Assembly: GCA_030015575.1 (NCBI GenBank)
Contig: JASDDO010000006.1
Coordinates: forward strand, 381,570,137 to 381,634,136
Length of the DNA: 64,000 nucleotides
Source of the DNA: Agapanthus africanus
Lineage: Eukaryota; Streptophyta; Magnoliopsida; Asparagales; Amaryllidaceae
Direction: 5' to 3'
Shown: in pieces, positions 1 through 10,817 of the stretch
Layout: the number at the start of each line of letters is the position of its first letter
How positions within the stretch are numbered: position 1 is the first letter of the stretch
Notes under the pieces: generated by a model
Told to the model about the DNA's origin: nothing
What the model saw: the letters and a program-made list of their open reading frames with translations, nothing else
Databases searched by the model: none
Translations under genes and position numbers: made by a program

Positions 1-1
1 A

Positions 2-1686
2 GGGATAATGCGCTTTGCCTTCTCCTTGACAGAGCTGAGGACGAATAATGAGGCCGAATATGAAGCTTTGATAGCAGGTCTCGAGATCGCCATCGACATG
101 GGAATTGAAAACCTCCTTATATACGGAGACTCCCAACTGGTCGTTAGTCAAGTAAACGGCGACTACCAGACGTGCAAGCCAGAGTTGGCGAAGTACGGCG
201 AAAAGGTGCAACAACTATTGACCCAAATTCCTTCCTACACTTTGGAAAACATACCGCGTGCGGAAAACAGCAAAGCGGATGCGTTGGCCAAGCTCGCTAA
301 AGAACTGGCTGACGAGAACCTCGATGACGTCAGAATCATGGTACAAAGCCGTCGGGTGCTTGCTCCAGCAGAAATATCTCCGGAATCATCCGAAGAAAAG
401 GGAGCGACTGAGCAGAAGACCTTGTAAATAAAAGACCGAGATAAGGCCGAGGATTGGAGAGAAGTCTTTATAGACTACTTCAAATACCGTCGAACGCCCG
501 AAGATGCGTCCTCAAGACATCAGCTTATGAAACGAGCTCTGTCTTTCGCCTTCGTCAATGGTACTTTGTACAAGAGGTCGTTTGATTCTCTGTGGTTGAG
601 ATGTCTGGGACATGAAGAGGCAAAAAGAGTCGTTCAGGAAGTTCACGACGGACTCTGCGGTTCTCACCAAGCAGGCCCAAAGATGAAGTTGAAGATTAAA
701 CGGATGGGTTACTACTGGCCCACTATGATTCAGGACTGCCTCGAATATGCGAAGCAATGCCACTCGTGCCAAATCCATGGGGACTTCATCCACCAGCATC
801 CAAATCCACTACATCCAACGGTGGCTAGCTGGCCATTCGAAATGTGGGGAACTGACATAATCGTCCCTATCGAACCAGCATCGTCTAGGGGACATTGTTT
901 CATCCTGGCGACGACTGATTACTTCTCCAAATGGGCAAAAGCAGTTCCGTTAAGGGAGGTAAAGACGGAGAATATCCTCCATTTCTTCAAGACGCACGTC
1001 ATATATCGGTTTGGAACTCCAAGACGGATCATCTCCGATACGGGCCAGCTTACAGAAGCCACAAAATCAGTCGCTTCACGCAACAACACAATATAGACTG
1101 GAGATATTCCTCGGTTTATAATCCGCGAGCTAATAGTCTAGCCGAGGCCTTCAACAAGACCCTGACGAAGATCATGAAAAAGACGGTGTCTCGAAATAAG
1201 AAGGACTAGCATGAGAGACTGCAAGAAACTCTCTGGGCATATCGAACTACGTTCAAGACAGCCACGAACACAACGCCGTACGCGTTGGTATTCGGTACAG
1301 AAGCAGTATTCCCCCTCGAGATAGAGCTGCCTTCTCTACGAGTGGCAGTCCACCACGAGCTGACGGACGAAGAAAATGCTCACCTTCGGCTTGAGGAGCT
1401 TGACGCCCTTGATGAAACCCGACACATAGCGCAACAAAATCTGGAGGCTTATAAAGCAAAGATGACGCGCTCATATGAAAGATTGACTAGGCCGAGGACA
1501 TTCCGCCAAGGCGAACTCGTGCTAGTGGTCAAAAGACCTATGATCCCCAATCGCTCTAAGCGGGGAAAATTCGAGCTGAACTATGAAGGCCCGTACATAA
1601 TAGACAAGGTCTATCAGGGTGGAGCCTATCTACTCATGGATATGCACGGTGAAAGGCCTTTCAGGCCAATAAACGATCCTTCCTGA
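2..1686 (+). pseudogene. pol: pol 3' fragment: archaeal-type RNase H and integrase, decayed
   Basis: This is the C-terminal part of a Ty3/gypsy polyprotein. The first 140 codons are the second (archaeal-type) RNase H, with NNEAEYEA, YGDSQLV and NSKADALAKLA carrying the acidic catalytic residues; it would remove RNA from the RNA:DNA hybrid. Integrase follows: an HHCC zinc finger ending in QCHSCQIHG, then a core with WGTDI (first Asp), ISDTG (second Asp) and NPRANSLAEAFN (Glu). It is dead: TAA at 425-427 where elements 3 and 4 have CAA, a frameshift near 1040, TAG at 1207-1209 where element 3 has TGG, and another frameshift near 1675 that removes the usual FLKxYYA end. It is cut at the left window edge. 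Confidence 0.9.
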
Positions 1687-1689
1687 AGA

Positions 1690-1850
1690 AATACTACGCT
1701 TGATGAGCCACAGCCTAGGTTAATGATTGATGACGATGACTATGTCCGCTCGTTATCTTCCTAAGCTCAAGCTCTGTATGTAGTAGCCGGCCTTCTCCTG
1801 ACGGACCGAAACGTCCTTAAACTAATGACGGACCGAAACGTCCTTAAACC
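1690..1850 (+). repeat. Post-pol spacer with two 27-bp-type repeats
   Basis: No gene is visible. Near 1798-1850 two copies of GACCGAAACGTCCTTAAAC occur, the word that forms long 27-bp arrays in the LTRs. The same word follows pol in element 3 (47930-47980) and element 4 (59815-59900). Confidence 0.7.
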
Positions 1851-1894
1851 ACTACCGCGGCATCCTTAGGCTGACGAGATGAATATAAAAATAA

Positions 1895-2160
1895 ATAAAT
1901 AAATGATATGTCCATGAGCAAAATGGGCATGGATGAAAACCCGAAAGGGCTCTGTGAATAAAAACAGCAGGGCTGCCGGCGAGTGTTCGTGAAAACCCGA
2001 AAGGGCGCGACCTCGTAAAAAAAAAGAGAATAAAAAAAATAATAATAATAAATGGTATGTCTATAAGCAAAATGGGCACGGATGAAAACCCGAAAGGGCT
2101 CCGTGAGTAAAAACAGCAGGACTACCGGCGAGTGTTTGTGAAAACCCAAAAGGGCGTAAC
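1895..2160 (+). repeat. CCCGAAAGGG repeat block
   Basis: Two copies of a unit of about 150 bp, each holding two AAAACCCGAAAGGGC words, separated by A/T-rich runs. CCCGAAAGGG folds as a 3-bp stem closed by a GAAA tetraloop. The block is in the same place in element 3 (three copies) and element 4 (two copies). Apparent reading frames through it on the minus strand are low-complexity and differ between copies, so it is treated as non-coding. Confidence 0.75.
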
Positions 2161-2169
2161 CTCGTTAAA

Positions 2170-2700
2170 AGACACTTACAGGGTCCTCTCGACCGTGTAA
2201 GGAGAAACCACCTGCGTGGGATCCTTACGACTCACAAGGGAGCAATACACTTAGGAATCCTCACAATTCCTGAGGAGAAAATACACTTGCGAGATCCTCA
2301 CGACTCGTAAGGAGAACTCTCTTATGGGACCCTCACGGCTCATAAGATTTGAAAGTCTTAAGTTACAGAGACCTAAACCTGTGCTTAAGCAACCTCCACA
2401 ACCTTCGATATTGCCTTACAAGTGGTTCAATTCTGACCTTTGTATACAATCCACGGGCGCGAATAAACATTTCCCTAACCAAGTCCCATCCGTGACTAGG
2501 GATGTGTTCGCATGATGAACGACCCTTGTAAGTCCTCTCGACTTATAAGGAGAAAACCCTATTGTAGGATCCTTACGACTTACAGAGGAACATACACTTA
2601 GGAATCCTCACGATTCCTAAGGAGAAAATACACCTACAAGATCCTCACGACTTGTAGGGAGAAATACCTTTGTGGGACCCTTACAGCCCATGAAGTCAAA
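2170..2700 (+). repeat. Hairpin array A (loop about AYCCTYACGR, covarying stems)
   Basis: At least eight short inverted repeats lie head to tail about every 55-60 bp. Clear cases are CTTAGGAATC/GATTCCTAAG at 2597-2621 (10 bp, loop CTCAC), CCTACAAG/CTTGTAGG at 2633-2658 (8 bp, loop ATCCTCACGA), CTTGTAAGTC/GACTTATAAG at 2525-2549 (one G-U pair) and CTTGCGAG/CTCGTAAG at 2285-2312. The loop is nearly constant while both stem arms change together. The array recurs in elements 3 and 4. No coding capacity is seen. Confidence 0.8.
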
Positions 2701-2859
2701 AGCCTTACTCGACAGGACCTTAACCCTGTTCGCTAAGCCACCTTTGTTCGACATCGACAGAGGCAAATGATGATTCGCTCCTGGCAATATCCCAGTTGTA
2801 GCGGTGCTGATGCCGAAACCGGTGTCTAATTCCAGGCTTACGGCGAAAAGCCAGCAAGC

Positions 2860-3090
2860 CGCATATATATACAAAATAGTCGAAATGATGGGGCAACTTG
2901 CAATAAAAAGCAGCAAGTAAAAACGTATGCATATAAAACAGCCGAAATGATTGGGCAACTCGCAATAAAAAGCAGCGAGTAAAAATAAAATAAATAGCCG
3001 AAATGATTGGGCACCGCAAAAAATAGCTGAAATGATTGGGCAATCGCGACCTTCGCGATATAAAAGCTGAAATGATAGAGCATCGCGGAA
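2860..3090 (+). repeat. Hairpin array B (CGAAATGATNGGGCA units)
   Basis: CGAAATGATKGGGCA recurs about every 55 bp, each copy followed by a short hairpin. Examples are ACTTGC/GCAAGT at 2896-2918 and ACTCGC/GCGAGT at 2958-2980, both around the same 11-nt loop AATAAAAAGCA, and ATCGCG/CGCGAT near 3042-3059. The two first hairpins differ by one fully compensated base pair. The block is shared with element 3 (49165-49430) and element 4 (58560-58790, inverted). Confidence 0.75.
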
Positions 3091-3371
3091 ATAAAGCAAT
3101 AAAAAAATGATGAAACTTTTGCCCTACAGGTGAGATCACATCGATCCCTGTATACAATCTAAGGGCACAAACAAAGAGGGAACCATACCTTCCTAACAGG
3201 CTCCGCCAGAAAGCAAAGCCAAATCTCGACGGTTCACCAACAGCCTAGAGACAACCGCGACATTCGTCTTGATGCAACAGGCGCAGTGCCAGCAAACGAA
3301 GCGAAGATCAAATTCCTAGCTTCATGGTTCTGACGGTAACTTACATAAAACCTGAAAGACCACTACAAATC

Positions 3372-4520
3372 CTTCGACTCAGGGAAACCAGTGTCCTTGA
3401 CGAGAACATCCTGATTCGCGTCGACCCGCAGAGAAACTAACGTCTTTGCAGGAATACATCGATTCGTTTCAACCCCAGGGAAACCAGTGTCCCTGGCAAA
3501 TACCTCAATTCAGGGAAACTAGCATCCTTGATGAGAGCCTCCTGATTCGCGTCGGCCCTCAGAGAAACCAGTGTCTCCGCAGGAATACTCCGATTCGTTT
3601 CAACCCCGAAGAAACCAATGTCTTCGGCAAAATCCTTTGACTCAGGGAAACCAGTGTCCTTGACGAGAACATCCTGATTCGCGTCGACCCACAGAGAAAC
3701 TAGCGTCTTTGCAGGAATACATCGATTCGTTTCAACCCTAGGGAAACCAGTGTCCCTGGCAAATACTTCAATTCAGGGAAACTAGCGTCCTTGATGAGAG
3801 CTTCCTGATTCGCGTCGGCCCTTAGAGAAACCAGTGTCTCCGCAGGAATACTCCGATTCGTTTCAACCCCGAAGAAACCAGTGTCTTCGGCAAAATCCTT
3901 CGACTCAGGGAAACCGGTGTCCTTGACGAGAACATCCTGATTCGCGTTGACCCGCAGAGAAACTAGCGTCTTTGCAGGAATACATCGATTCGTTTCAACC
4001 CCATGGAAACCAGTGTCCTTGGCAAATACCTCAATTCAGGGAAACTAGCGTCCTTGATGAGAGCCTCCTGATTCGCGTCGGCCCGCAGAGAAACCAATGT
4101 CTCCGCAGGAATACTCTAATTCGTTTCAACCCCGAAGAAACCAGTGTCTTCGGCAAAATCCTTCGACTCAGGGAAACCAGTGTCCTTGACGAGAACTTCT
4201 TGATTCGCATCGACCCGCAGAGAAACTAGCATCTTTGCAGGAATACATCGATTCGTTTCAACCCCAAGGAAACCAGTGTCCTTGGCAAATAACTCAATTC
4301 AGGGAAACTAGCGTTCTTGATGAGAGACTTCTGATTCGCGTCAGCCCGCAGAGAAACCAGTGTCTCCGCAGGAATACTCCGATTCGTTTCAACCTCGAGG
4401 AAACCAGCATCCTCGACAAAATACTTCAACTCAGGAAAATTAGTGTCCTTGACAAGAACTGCTCGATTCGTCTCGACCCGTGAAGAAATTAGTGTCTTCG
4501 CGAGGACTTCCCAATTCGTT
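3372..4520 (+). repeat. 263-bp tandem repeat, about 4.3 copies, built of hairpins
   Basis: The marker TCAGGGAAACC starts at 3379, 3642, 3905 and 4168, and TCAGGAAAA at 4431, so the period is 263 bp. Each unit contains six or so hairpins with loop AACCAGTG or a close variant. Perfect stems include CCAGGGA/TCCCTGG (3475-3496), CCGAAGA/TCTTCGG (3606-3627), CCAAGGA/TCCTTGG (4264-4285) and TCGAGGA/TCCTCGA (4395-4416). The period is not a multiple of three and the frame is not kept, so it is unlikely to be coding. Confidence 0.9.
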
Positions 4521-4639
4521 TCTACTTGGAAGATAAAGCCTTAGGCAGCAGGGATTAAAAACTTGTTTCCTAAGCACCGGGATCCTGCAAGCCGGCCTAA
4601 AACGGTCTCTTGCATACTATCCACGGGTCTCACTCTCCA

Positions 4640-4850
4640 AGGCCGAATCTCGACAAGGAGGGAAACAACCGCTTACAAGTCCTCTCGACCCGTAAGAGGG
4701 AAAATTCTCTTATAAGATCCTTACGACTTATAAGAGAAAACGCACTTAGGAATCCTTACGATTCCCAAGGAGAAAATCCACCTACGAGATCCTCTCGATC
4801 CGTAGGGAGAAAAGTCTCTATGAGACCCTCACGGCTCATAGAGTTGAAAA
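4640..4850 (+). repeat. Second block of hairpin array A
   Basis: Five further hairpins of the AYCCTYACGR loop family. The strongest has a perfect 12-bp stem (arms 4705-4716 and 4727-4738, TTCTCTTATAAG and its complement) around ATCCTTACGA. CTCTATGAG/CTCATAGAG lies at 4816-4843 around ACCCTCACGG. The block ends about 170 bp before the poly(A) signals of the opposite-strand gene. Confidence 0.75.
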
Positions 4851-5022
4851 GTCTTAGGCAGCAGATCTGAACTTGCAGGCTAAGCCATCGCTATCCCTTA
4901 AAGAAACCAAGATGCTTACTCTATTATTTGTCAACCATGTTTATCAAGACAGCATGCCGATAATAAGAGAAGGGAGAAAGCAAAGAAATAGTACAAGACA
5001 TTGCAAAGAAAAAATGTGTATC

Positions 5023-5032
5023 TTTATTTATT
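5023..5032 (-). promoter_or_regulatory. Poly(A) signals of the opposite-strand PMD gene
   Basis: On the minus strand two overlapping AATAAA words lie about 100 bp after the stop codon, followed by GATACAC. Element 4 has AATAAAAGATACA in the equivalent place (56814-56819), which supports a conserved 3' end for these genes. Confidence 0.6.
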
Positions 5033-5131
5033 AATTCAATCAAGTACAAGGTGAATCATACAAAAGAATAAAGAATGGATACATCTTATTCGAAAAAGAA
5101 ATTTTTTACAAGTATATTGATACAAGGGCAA

Positions 5132-8100
5132 CTATTGGGAAGGAAGCGTCTTAAATAACCTTATCAGTTGTTCGCGCACTTCCTTCCACGCCTTTTCCTG
5201 ATCGGCCGTCACCGCCAGTTCTGCTTCTACTTGAGCCCGCTGCTGCAAGAAGGATGCAAGCTGCTTCCCGACGGCCTGCTGAGCTGCTTCGTGGCCTTGG
5301 GCATCACGCTCGGCGGCATCGAGCTTCCACTTCAGGTTTAGCCCATTAGAGATACGCTCCAGAAGGCCCTCGAAGATAGCCTTCACTTGGGCAGCGTTCA
5401 CCTCAACCTCAGTGCGTAGACGAGCCGCCTCGTTCGAGGTCTCTTGGCATTCCCTCAGCCTTAAATCCGCTTCTTGTTCCAGATGACGGAAGTAAGAAGC
5501 GCTTTGCTCGATCCATGCTGCTCTTTGATTGCTTACGGCTAAGGTCTCAGGAGCAGAGCGCATAAACTCCGACTGATGCAGGCGGACCTCGATTTCCCTG
5601 CAGTGATTGACCCAAAGCTCGACGACGCCTCCATCATGAAAATTCACAAGCGCCGCCAACATTTGGTTAACCTCCACAGCAAAATCCGCAGCGGATGGGA
5701 GAGTGTCTGCGTCAAGCTCCTCGACGTATCCGCTCAGTATGCCCAAGCTCATTACAGCCCCCTTTGAAGACGGACGCCTCAGGAAGGGGCCTGCTGGCAT
5801 TATAACGCGAGACTTAAAGGGTGCCGGGATTGGAACGACAGCTGAAAAAACAAGATACGATTAGATGACGATTCAAGAAATACAAAAAAAAGGTCATCGA
5901 TGTGATAGTTTACTATACCAGCTGCAGCAGGTGGCAAGGCCGGGAGGGCCGGTGGCGTGACCGATCTTTCAGCCCCTCCTTCGATTTGTAGCACTGCAAT
6001 CAGGATGAGGGAAAGTCAGAAATAATTCCATTACTAAAAAAAAGGACATCAAATGTAAATTATACTCACCAGCGCCATCGCAGGAAGAAGCGAGTTCAGA
6101 TGGGAAGGAGAAGTGCGGATGTAACACCTGATAGAGATGATCAAAAAGCACTCCTGAAAAGACGCAATAGTACGACATTAGTACATAAATTATGCGGCCG
6201 AAAGATAAAACTAATGGGTTGCAAATCCATACCTTCCAACATCTGCGATGGTACAAGGGAAGGCTGAGAGGTGACCACCGCCAAAGCAGCAGTTGCCGGC
6301 GCTCCCTCGAGCAATGGAGCATCGGCACTGGCCGCACCTGCATTAAAAACAAAGATAAACTGGTCAGAAAAAATCGCAAGATAAAATAAGAGGGGACGGT
6401 AACCCGAAATTTACCTGATGAGCTGCCAGCTGAAACGGAGGCGTCTCCCTCCTCCATCGATACGAGTCCACCTCCCGTGGCCTCATCACCGGACTCGACA
6501 GGGGCTGTCATCGTACTCGCCCGACCAGGAGACGGCGGAAGACCGTAGACAGGGAGAGCAATAATTGGAGCATTGCCAGACTCTTGAGAAAGAGAGGCTG
6601 GCTTTTCCCCAAGAGTGGTGCCCATCTCACCCGCTACTTCTTCGGGATCGGCGGCCGCAATTGTCTCGTCCGCCATTACTATGGGGTCACCAGTTTCAGG
6701 TGCTTCGTTCGCCGCTACCCCAGGCTCAGTTATAGCGGTCGTCTCATTTGCCGCTATCTCAGGCTCGGCATCGACGACCTTCTCCAGCGCAGTTTCTTCG
6801 GCCCTCAGCTCGGGTCCAGCAACCCCGGTGACGTCGCCCACCGTCGGCTCGGGTTTGTCCGGTGCCTCTTCCTCTGTCCCCTTAGGTTCGACGGTTTCCG
6901 CTTCCCCTTCGGTTAGACTTGGCCTTGTAGAACAAGATATATAAGAACCGACAGGTTTACAATTCTTACAATAAAATCTTGAAAGATACATTACCTGAGG
7001 TGGACTGATCGTTGGCCTCCCGAACTGCACGCGCTACTTGCCTGCGAGCTATAGACAAGGCGACCGGGGGCTCCTTCGAGGGAGTATCAGCATGAGGAAC
7101 GGTGGTTGGACCCGCTCCCACGGCCAAAGCAGCCCTGCGTGCCTTCGCTTCACGCCTTAACCGCTTTCTCTTCTCCTGAGCCGTCAAGAGGGAGCTCTTC
7201 AAAGCTTCCTTCATTGAGGCGTCATCATCCGTGAACAGAGATGCCTCCAGAGCCTTCAAGGCATCCCTCATCGGCTTTTCGAGTCGAGACTCTTGCGGCA
7301 AACCCAAAGAGACCGGGACTTCAGTAGTTGGTCCGGGAAGAGTCTCTGTGTCACTTTGGGGGACCGGCATTATGGTTCCTGTGATGAGAAAAAGAAAGGG
7401 TTAGATCGACCATAACAAAAGGAGAATAAAGACTTAATGAATCGAAATGTACCGAGGCCTAGGGATGCTCTGAGTCGTTCTTCTTCTTGAAAAGTTTTGA
7501 GGGAAGCAGCGATGGCTTCTTCAGTGGTGATGCCTGTTTGAAGAAAAGAAAGGAAAAGCATTAGTCAAAGACAATAATAAAAGTACGATGCAATAAAGAA
7601 AATGTGACTAGTAATTACCCGATTGTGCAAGCTTACCTAGCCATGCGTCGCGCCTCGCCAATCGCTCTGAAGCTGCAATGGCGGCCGCCAGATCAGTGTC
7701 ATCTGGCGGCATAACCAATCCTTTATTGGTCCCGTATTCGCCCAAGCCCTCGCTATAGGGAGCATGAGGTTCCTGACCGAATACAACGTCAGCTGAGAAG
7801 AGCGACTTCTTCTTCCTCTTCTGCTCGCCAGCCTCGGGTGCACCCAAAATCAACTTGCGCTTTGCAGGCACCTTAGGGCGGCGAGTCTCGATATCCGCAC
7901 CCACGTCGGACTCCGGCGATACCACATTTACCGTCTCCACTGAAGCACGGGGTGCTGGCGGCGCATCCACAGTATCAAGAGTCGGCAATCCGCACGGAGG
8001 GCTCAACACACGCGGTAGACTAACTCCGGCATCTTTTAGCGGAGGAATGACCGGGTCCTTAGCTTCAAGGGAACCTTGCGATCGCCGCCGGGAGGCGCAC

Positions 8101-9946
8101 CCTTGCGGTCAACCAACATGCGTTTCTCCATATAGATAACTGGGCCCATTGCATGCGCGTACCAAGCCACGTACGCGTTGAGAACATTGGGAACGCAGCT
8201 TGGCTCGCTGATGAAGAAATAGGAGCCCGTGTTAAGCCGCATAAAATGGTGCATCGCACTCCTTATCCCCTCTCGGCTAGCCGCGGGCTCTTCCAAGAAC
8301 GCTTCCATCGGAATCCCCTGGTGATAGCTCGATTGCTGAGCGAACCGGTGAGGGTTGTACCTCATGAAGAGCGCCGTCTCATTCTGCCTAAACACCAGGT
8401 AGCCTGGCCGAATGGAGTAGAGGCGGAGGATCTCCCGAGCTTTCAATATGGAGGCCCCGTCCTTAAAATCATCGCGCAACGGCAGTACCGACTTGGTGGT
8501 CTCTGAGCCTATGGTTATGACTTTATCCAAAAAAGAAACCTTCGCTCCGACCAGGTGTGGACGAAGGAGTAGCCCCCTAGCCTCCCACGGAGACGCAACC
8601 ACGATCGAGGCGCCGACCAGCCGCATGACTCTTGGGAGTCTGCACTTCTCAAAAAACGGAGGGATCTTATGGGCGCCGAACACCTCGTGCACATGCATTT
8701 CCATCCAAGAGGTGAAGTAGTGCATCGGGAAATTAGCAGGCTGCACCCCAGGCTTATTAGCGTCCGCCGCTACGCTAAGTCCATTATAAAGGTGAGCCAG
8801 CCCGGCGATTCCTACTTTCAACTGCAGACCAGCCACCATCCGATGCGCTGGGTAGAAAACAGATGGCCGCATGTGGCGCGGGTGCATGGGGAGCGTAAAG
8901 CTGCACAGCCACAATCCCAGGAACCCTACAAAAAAGGTCTCCTCATCCATGCCCGGGACGGCGATTTCTGACAGGGGCATAACGGCGGCACCGGGGAGAT
9001 AAAAGTCCTTTTGATCATCCTCCGATGTGGGTCGACGGTCCAAGCCGAAGCCAAAAGGGTCATCAAGCTGGGTGAACTTCTCATTCCGCTCCGATAGAAA
9101 CTCCGGTCGAATGAAACGGGCGATAAAATCTGCGAAACTGACTCCCCGGACGCCTGATTCCAAATAGAGCCCTTCATATATTTCCAGCACCTTCACCAAG
9201 CCCGGAAACTGGTGTTGAATAGCGTTCTCCGGCGTCAGATCAAACATCAACGGCTTGGTGGCAAAGATGTATTCGTCAGGAGGAAGCAGCTCCTCGTAAT
9301 GCTCCCTCCTCATCGGCAGACCTGATATTTCAGCAAACTCCTCCAAGGAGATAGAGACTTCCCTGTCCATCATCAGAAAGGTGTGGGTGGGGATATTCCA
9401 TTGTTCGATAAAAGCCTTAACCCACCACGTTGGAGGAGAGGGATACTCAAAGAGCGAGACGTAGATGGCCGAATATAAACCAATCTTCATCAGATGAGTC
9501 CTTTTCGCCGATAAGATGTACCGGGCCCACCGCAAATATCCGGCGGGCGGTCGTGGGATCAATCCAATGTTATAGGCCTGTCCCCAAGGGCGTGCTTAAC
9601 CCTGACAGATTCGCCTTCCCAAAATGTCTATTGCCGGCGGCGAATGCACGGGAATAGCACCAATCGCAGGCTGGAGAAGATCATCTGAATTCCAGTCTTT
9701 AACCTCCACGGCATACTTCACCGGGGGTTCATCCGCATAGGGGATCGAAAATATGGGTTCGGACGGCATAGCGGAACCGAAGCTTCAGCGACCCTAGACG
9801 ATCTCGTTATACCACCTACCCCATAGGTGAAGGTTCTTGTGCTCGCGGTCATGAGCCTTGATGAGAGTGAGCACCTCTTGGTCCACTGGTGCCTGGGGAA
9901 ATCCTCCCTCCGAGCGAACAAACGGGAATGATAGGTCAGCAGGCAT
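5132..9946 (-). pseudogene. Multi-exon plant-mobile-domain (PMD) gene inside element 1, opposite strand, decayed
   Basis: Eight coding exons can be read with GT-AG borders: 7637-9946, 7453-7533, 6995-7378, 6415-6923, 6233-6337, 6070-6153, 5919-5993 and 5132-5841. Almost all introns interrupt the codon after its first base (phase 1). Exon 1 encodes the PMD fold typical of plant aminotransferase-like and transposon-derived proteins (WWVKAFIEQW, SISLEEFAEISGLP, MDEETFFVGFLGLWL, LYSIRPGYLVFRQN, HHFMRLNTGSYF). Middle exons are acidic and Ala/Pro/Glu-rich, and the last exon is a coiled coil of roughly 150 residues. The start ATG at 9946 follows a splice acceptor (CCTCCACAG), as in the element 2 copy. 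Decay: three in-frame stops between about 9590 and 9815, a 1-bp frameshift near 8055, and a phase break entering exon 4. Function is unknown; PMD extra genes are known from Tat elements. Confidence 0.85.
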
Positions 9947-9949
9947 GTT

Positions 9950-10720
9950 TCCTGTGGAGGGGAAAAAATTAGCTGTCAGTGTTGTAATTCCAACGCTCGG
10001 CATTTTAAAATTTATACTACATTACAATGCAGTGGGTAGGGGACCAAATGGGGACCCACAAAATCTGGATGACAGTGCATCATTTAATAAGACAGCCCCA
10101 TCATTGGATGAGACTGTCAATTAATGAAAAGATCCCCAAGAGAATATTCTCATTAATGGGAAATCCCTAGAGACAAGGAGAAAATCTCCTCTTTCAGAGC
10201 AAAGCTCTGTCACAAAGTAACATTTGTCAAACTCTGGTCTCAAGGGAATAAAATTTCCTAAAAAGAGCCTAGCTCTATGGTAATAATGGAAAAATCCATC
10301 AAAAGAAAATTTAACTTTTGAAAGAATTAAAATTTTGGGATCTTAAAGATCCATGAAAAACTCTTAGGAGCTCTTCATTTTCAGATCAAAAAAGATATAC
10401 ATTTGATCCATGAGCAAAGCTCTGTTCATGGGTTAAACCCATGAACAAGATCTCTGTAGATCTATGGACTTTTAAGAGCAAGGCTCTGTTGATGAAACCC
10501 CAAAGGGATTTCCTTTAGATCAAAGATCTATGAGAGCAAGGCTCTGTTAATTAAGTTTAATTTAATTTAATTTAAATTTTACCTATGATGATTCTAGGTC
10601 TTGAACTCTGAAGTTCTTGGAAAAAATGAGAGCAAGGCTCTAAAATTCTTAAAGAAGAACAAGGCTCTGAAAACTCAAGTTCTTGAAATGGTAAAACATT
10701 TACTAAGGACCAAGGGTCCT
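9950..10720 (-). other. 5' leader region of the PMD gene, rich in short palindromes
   Basis: This lies between the TATA box and the ATG on the minus strand and probably includes a 5' UTR intron, whose acceptor sits just before the ATG. No protein is supported. It is packed with short inverted repeats such as GAGAATATTCTC, GGAGA-AAA-TCTCC, AGAGC-AAA-GCTCT and CATGGGTTAAACCCATG. The equivalent leaders in element 2 (31800-32560) and element 4 (53930-54465) have the same style but different words. Confidence 0.6.
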
Positions 10721-10727
10721 ATTTATA
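10720..10727 (-). promoter_or_regulatory. TATA box of the opposite-strand PMD gene
   Basis: The minus strand reads CCTATAAATAGG about 100 bp from the polypurine tract. TATAAAT lies at the same spacing in element 2 (31785-31792) and element 4 (53913-53920), always pointing at the opposite-strand gene. This is a sequence-based inference, with no transcript evidence. Confidence 0.65.
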
Positions 10728-10817
10728 GGCGCCTGCGCCCTTTCAACTCACCGGTTGATCCAACGACCAAAATCTTGCAACCGCTGCACTTACGTGTGCG
10801 CCACGTGAGCTCAACGG

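Noticed and set aside
1895-4850. A CRISPR-like array
   Set aside because: There are no constant repeats with unique spacers of fixed length, the surrounding DNA is plant retrotransposon, and the units are hairpins in degenerate tandem repeats.
6584-6944. + strand frames opposite the PMD gene acidic exon
   Set aside because: These are shadow frames of the Ala/Glu-rich coding exon on the minus strand.
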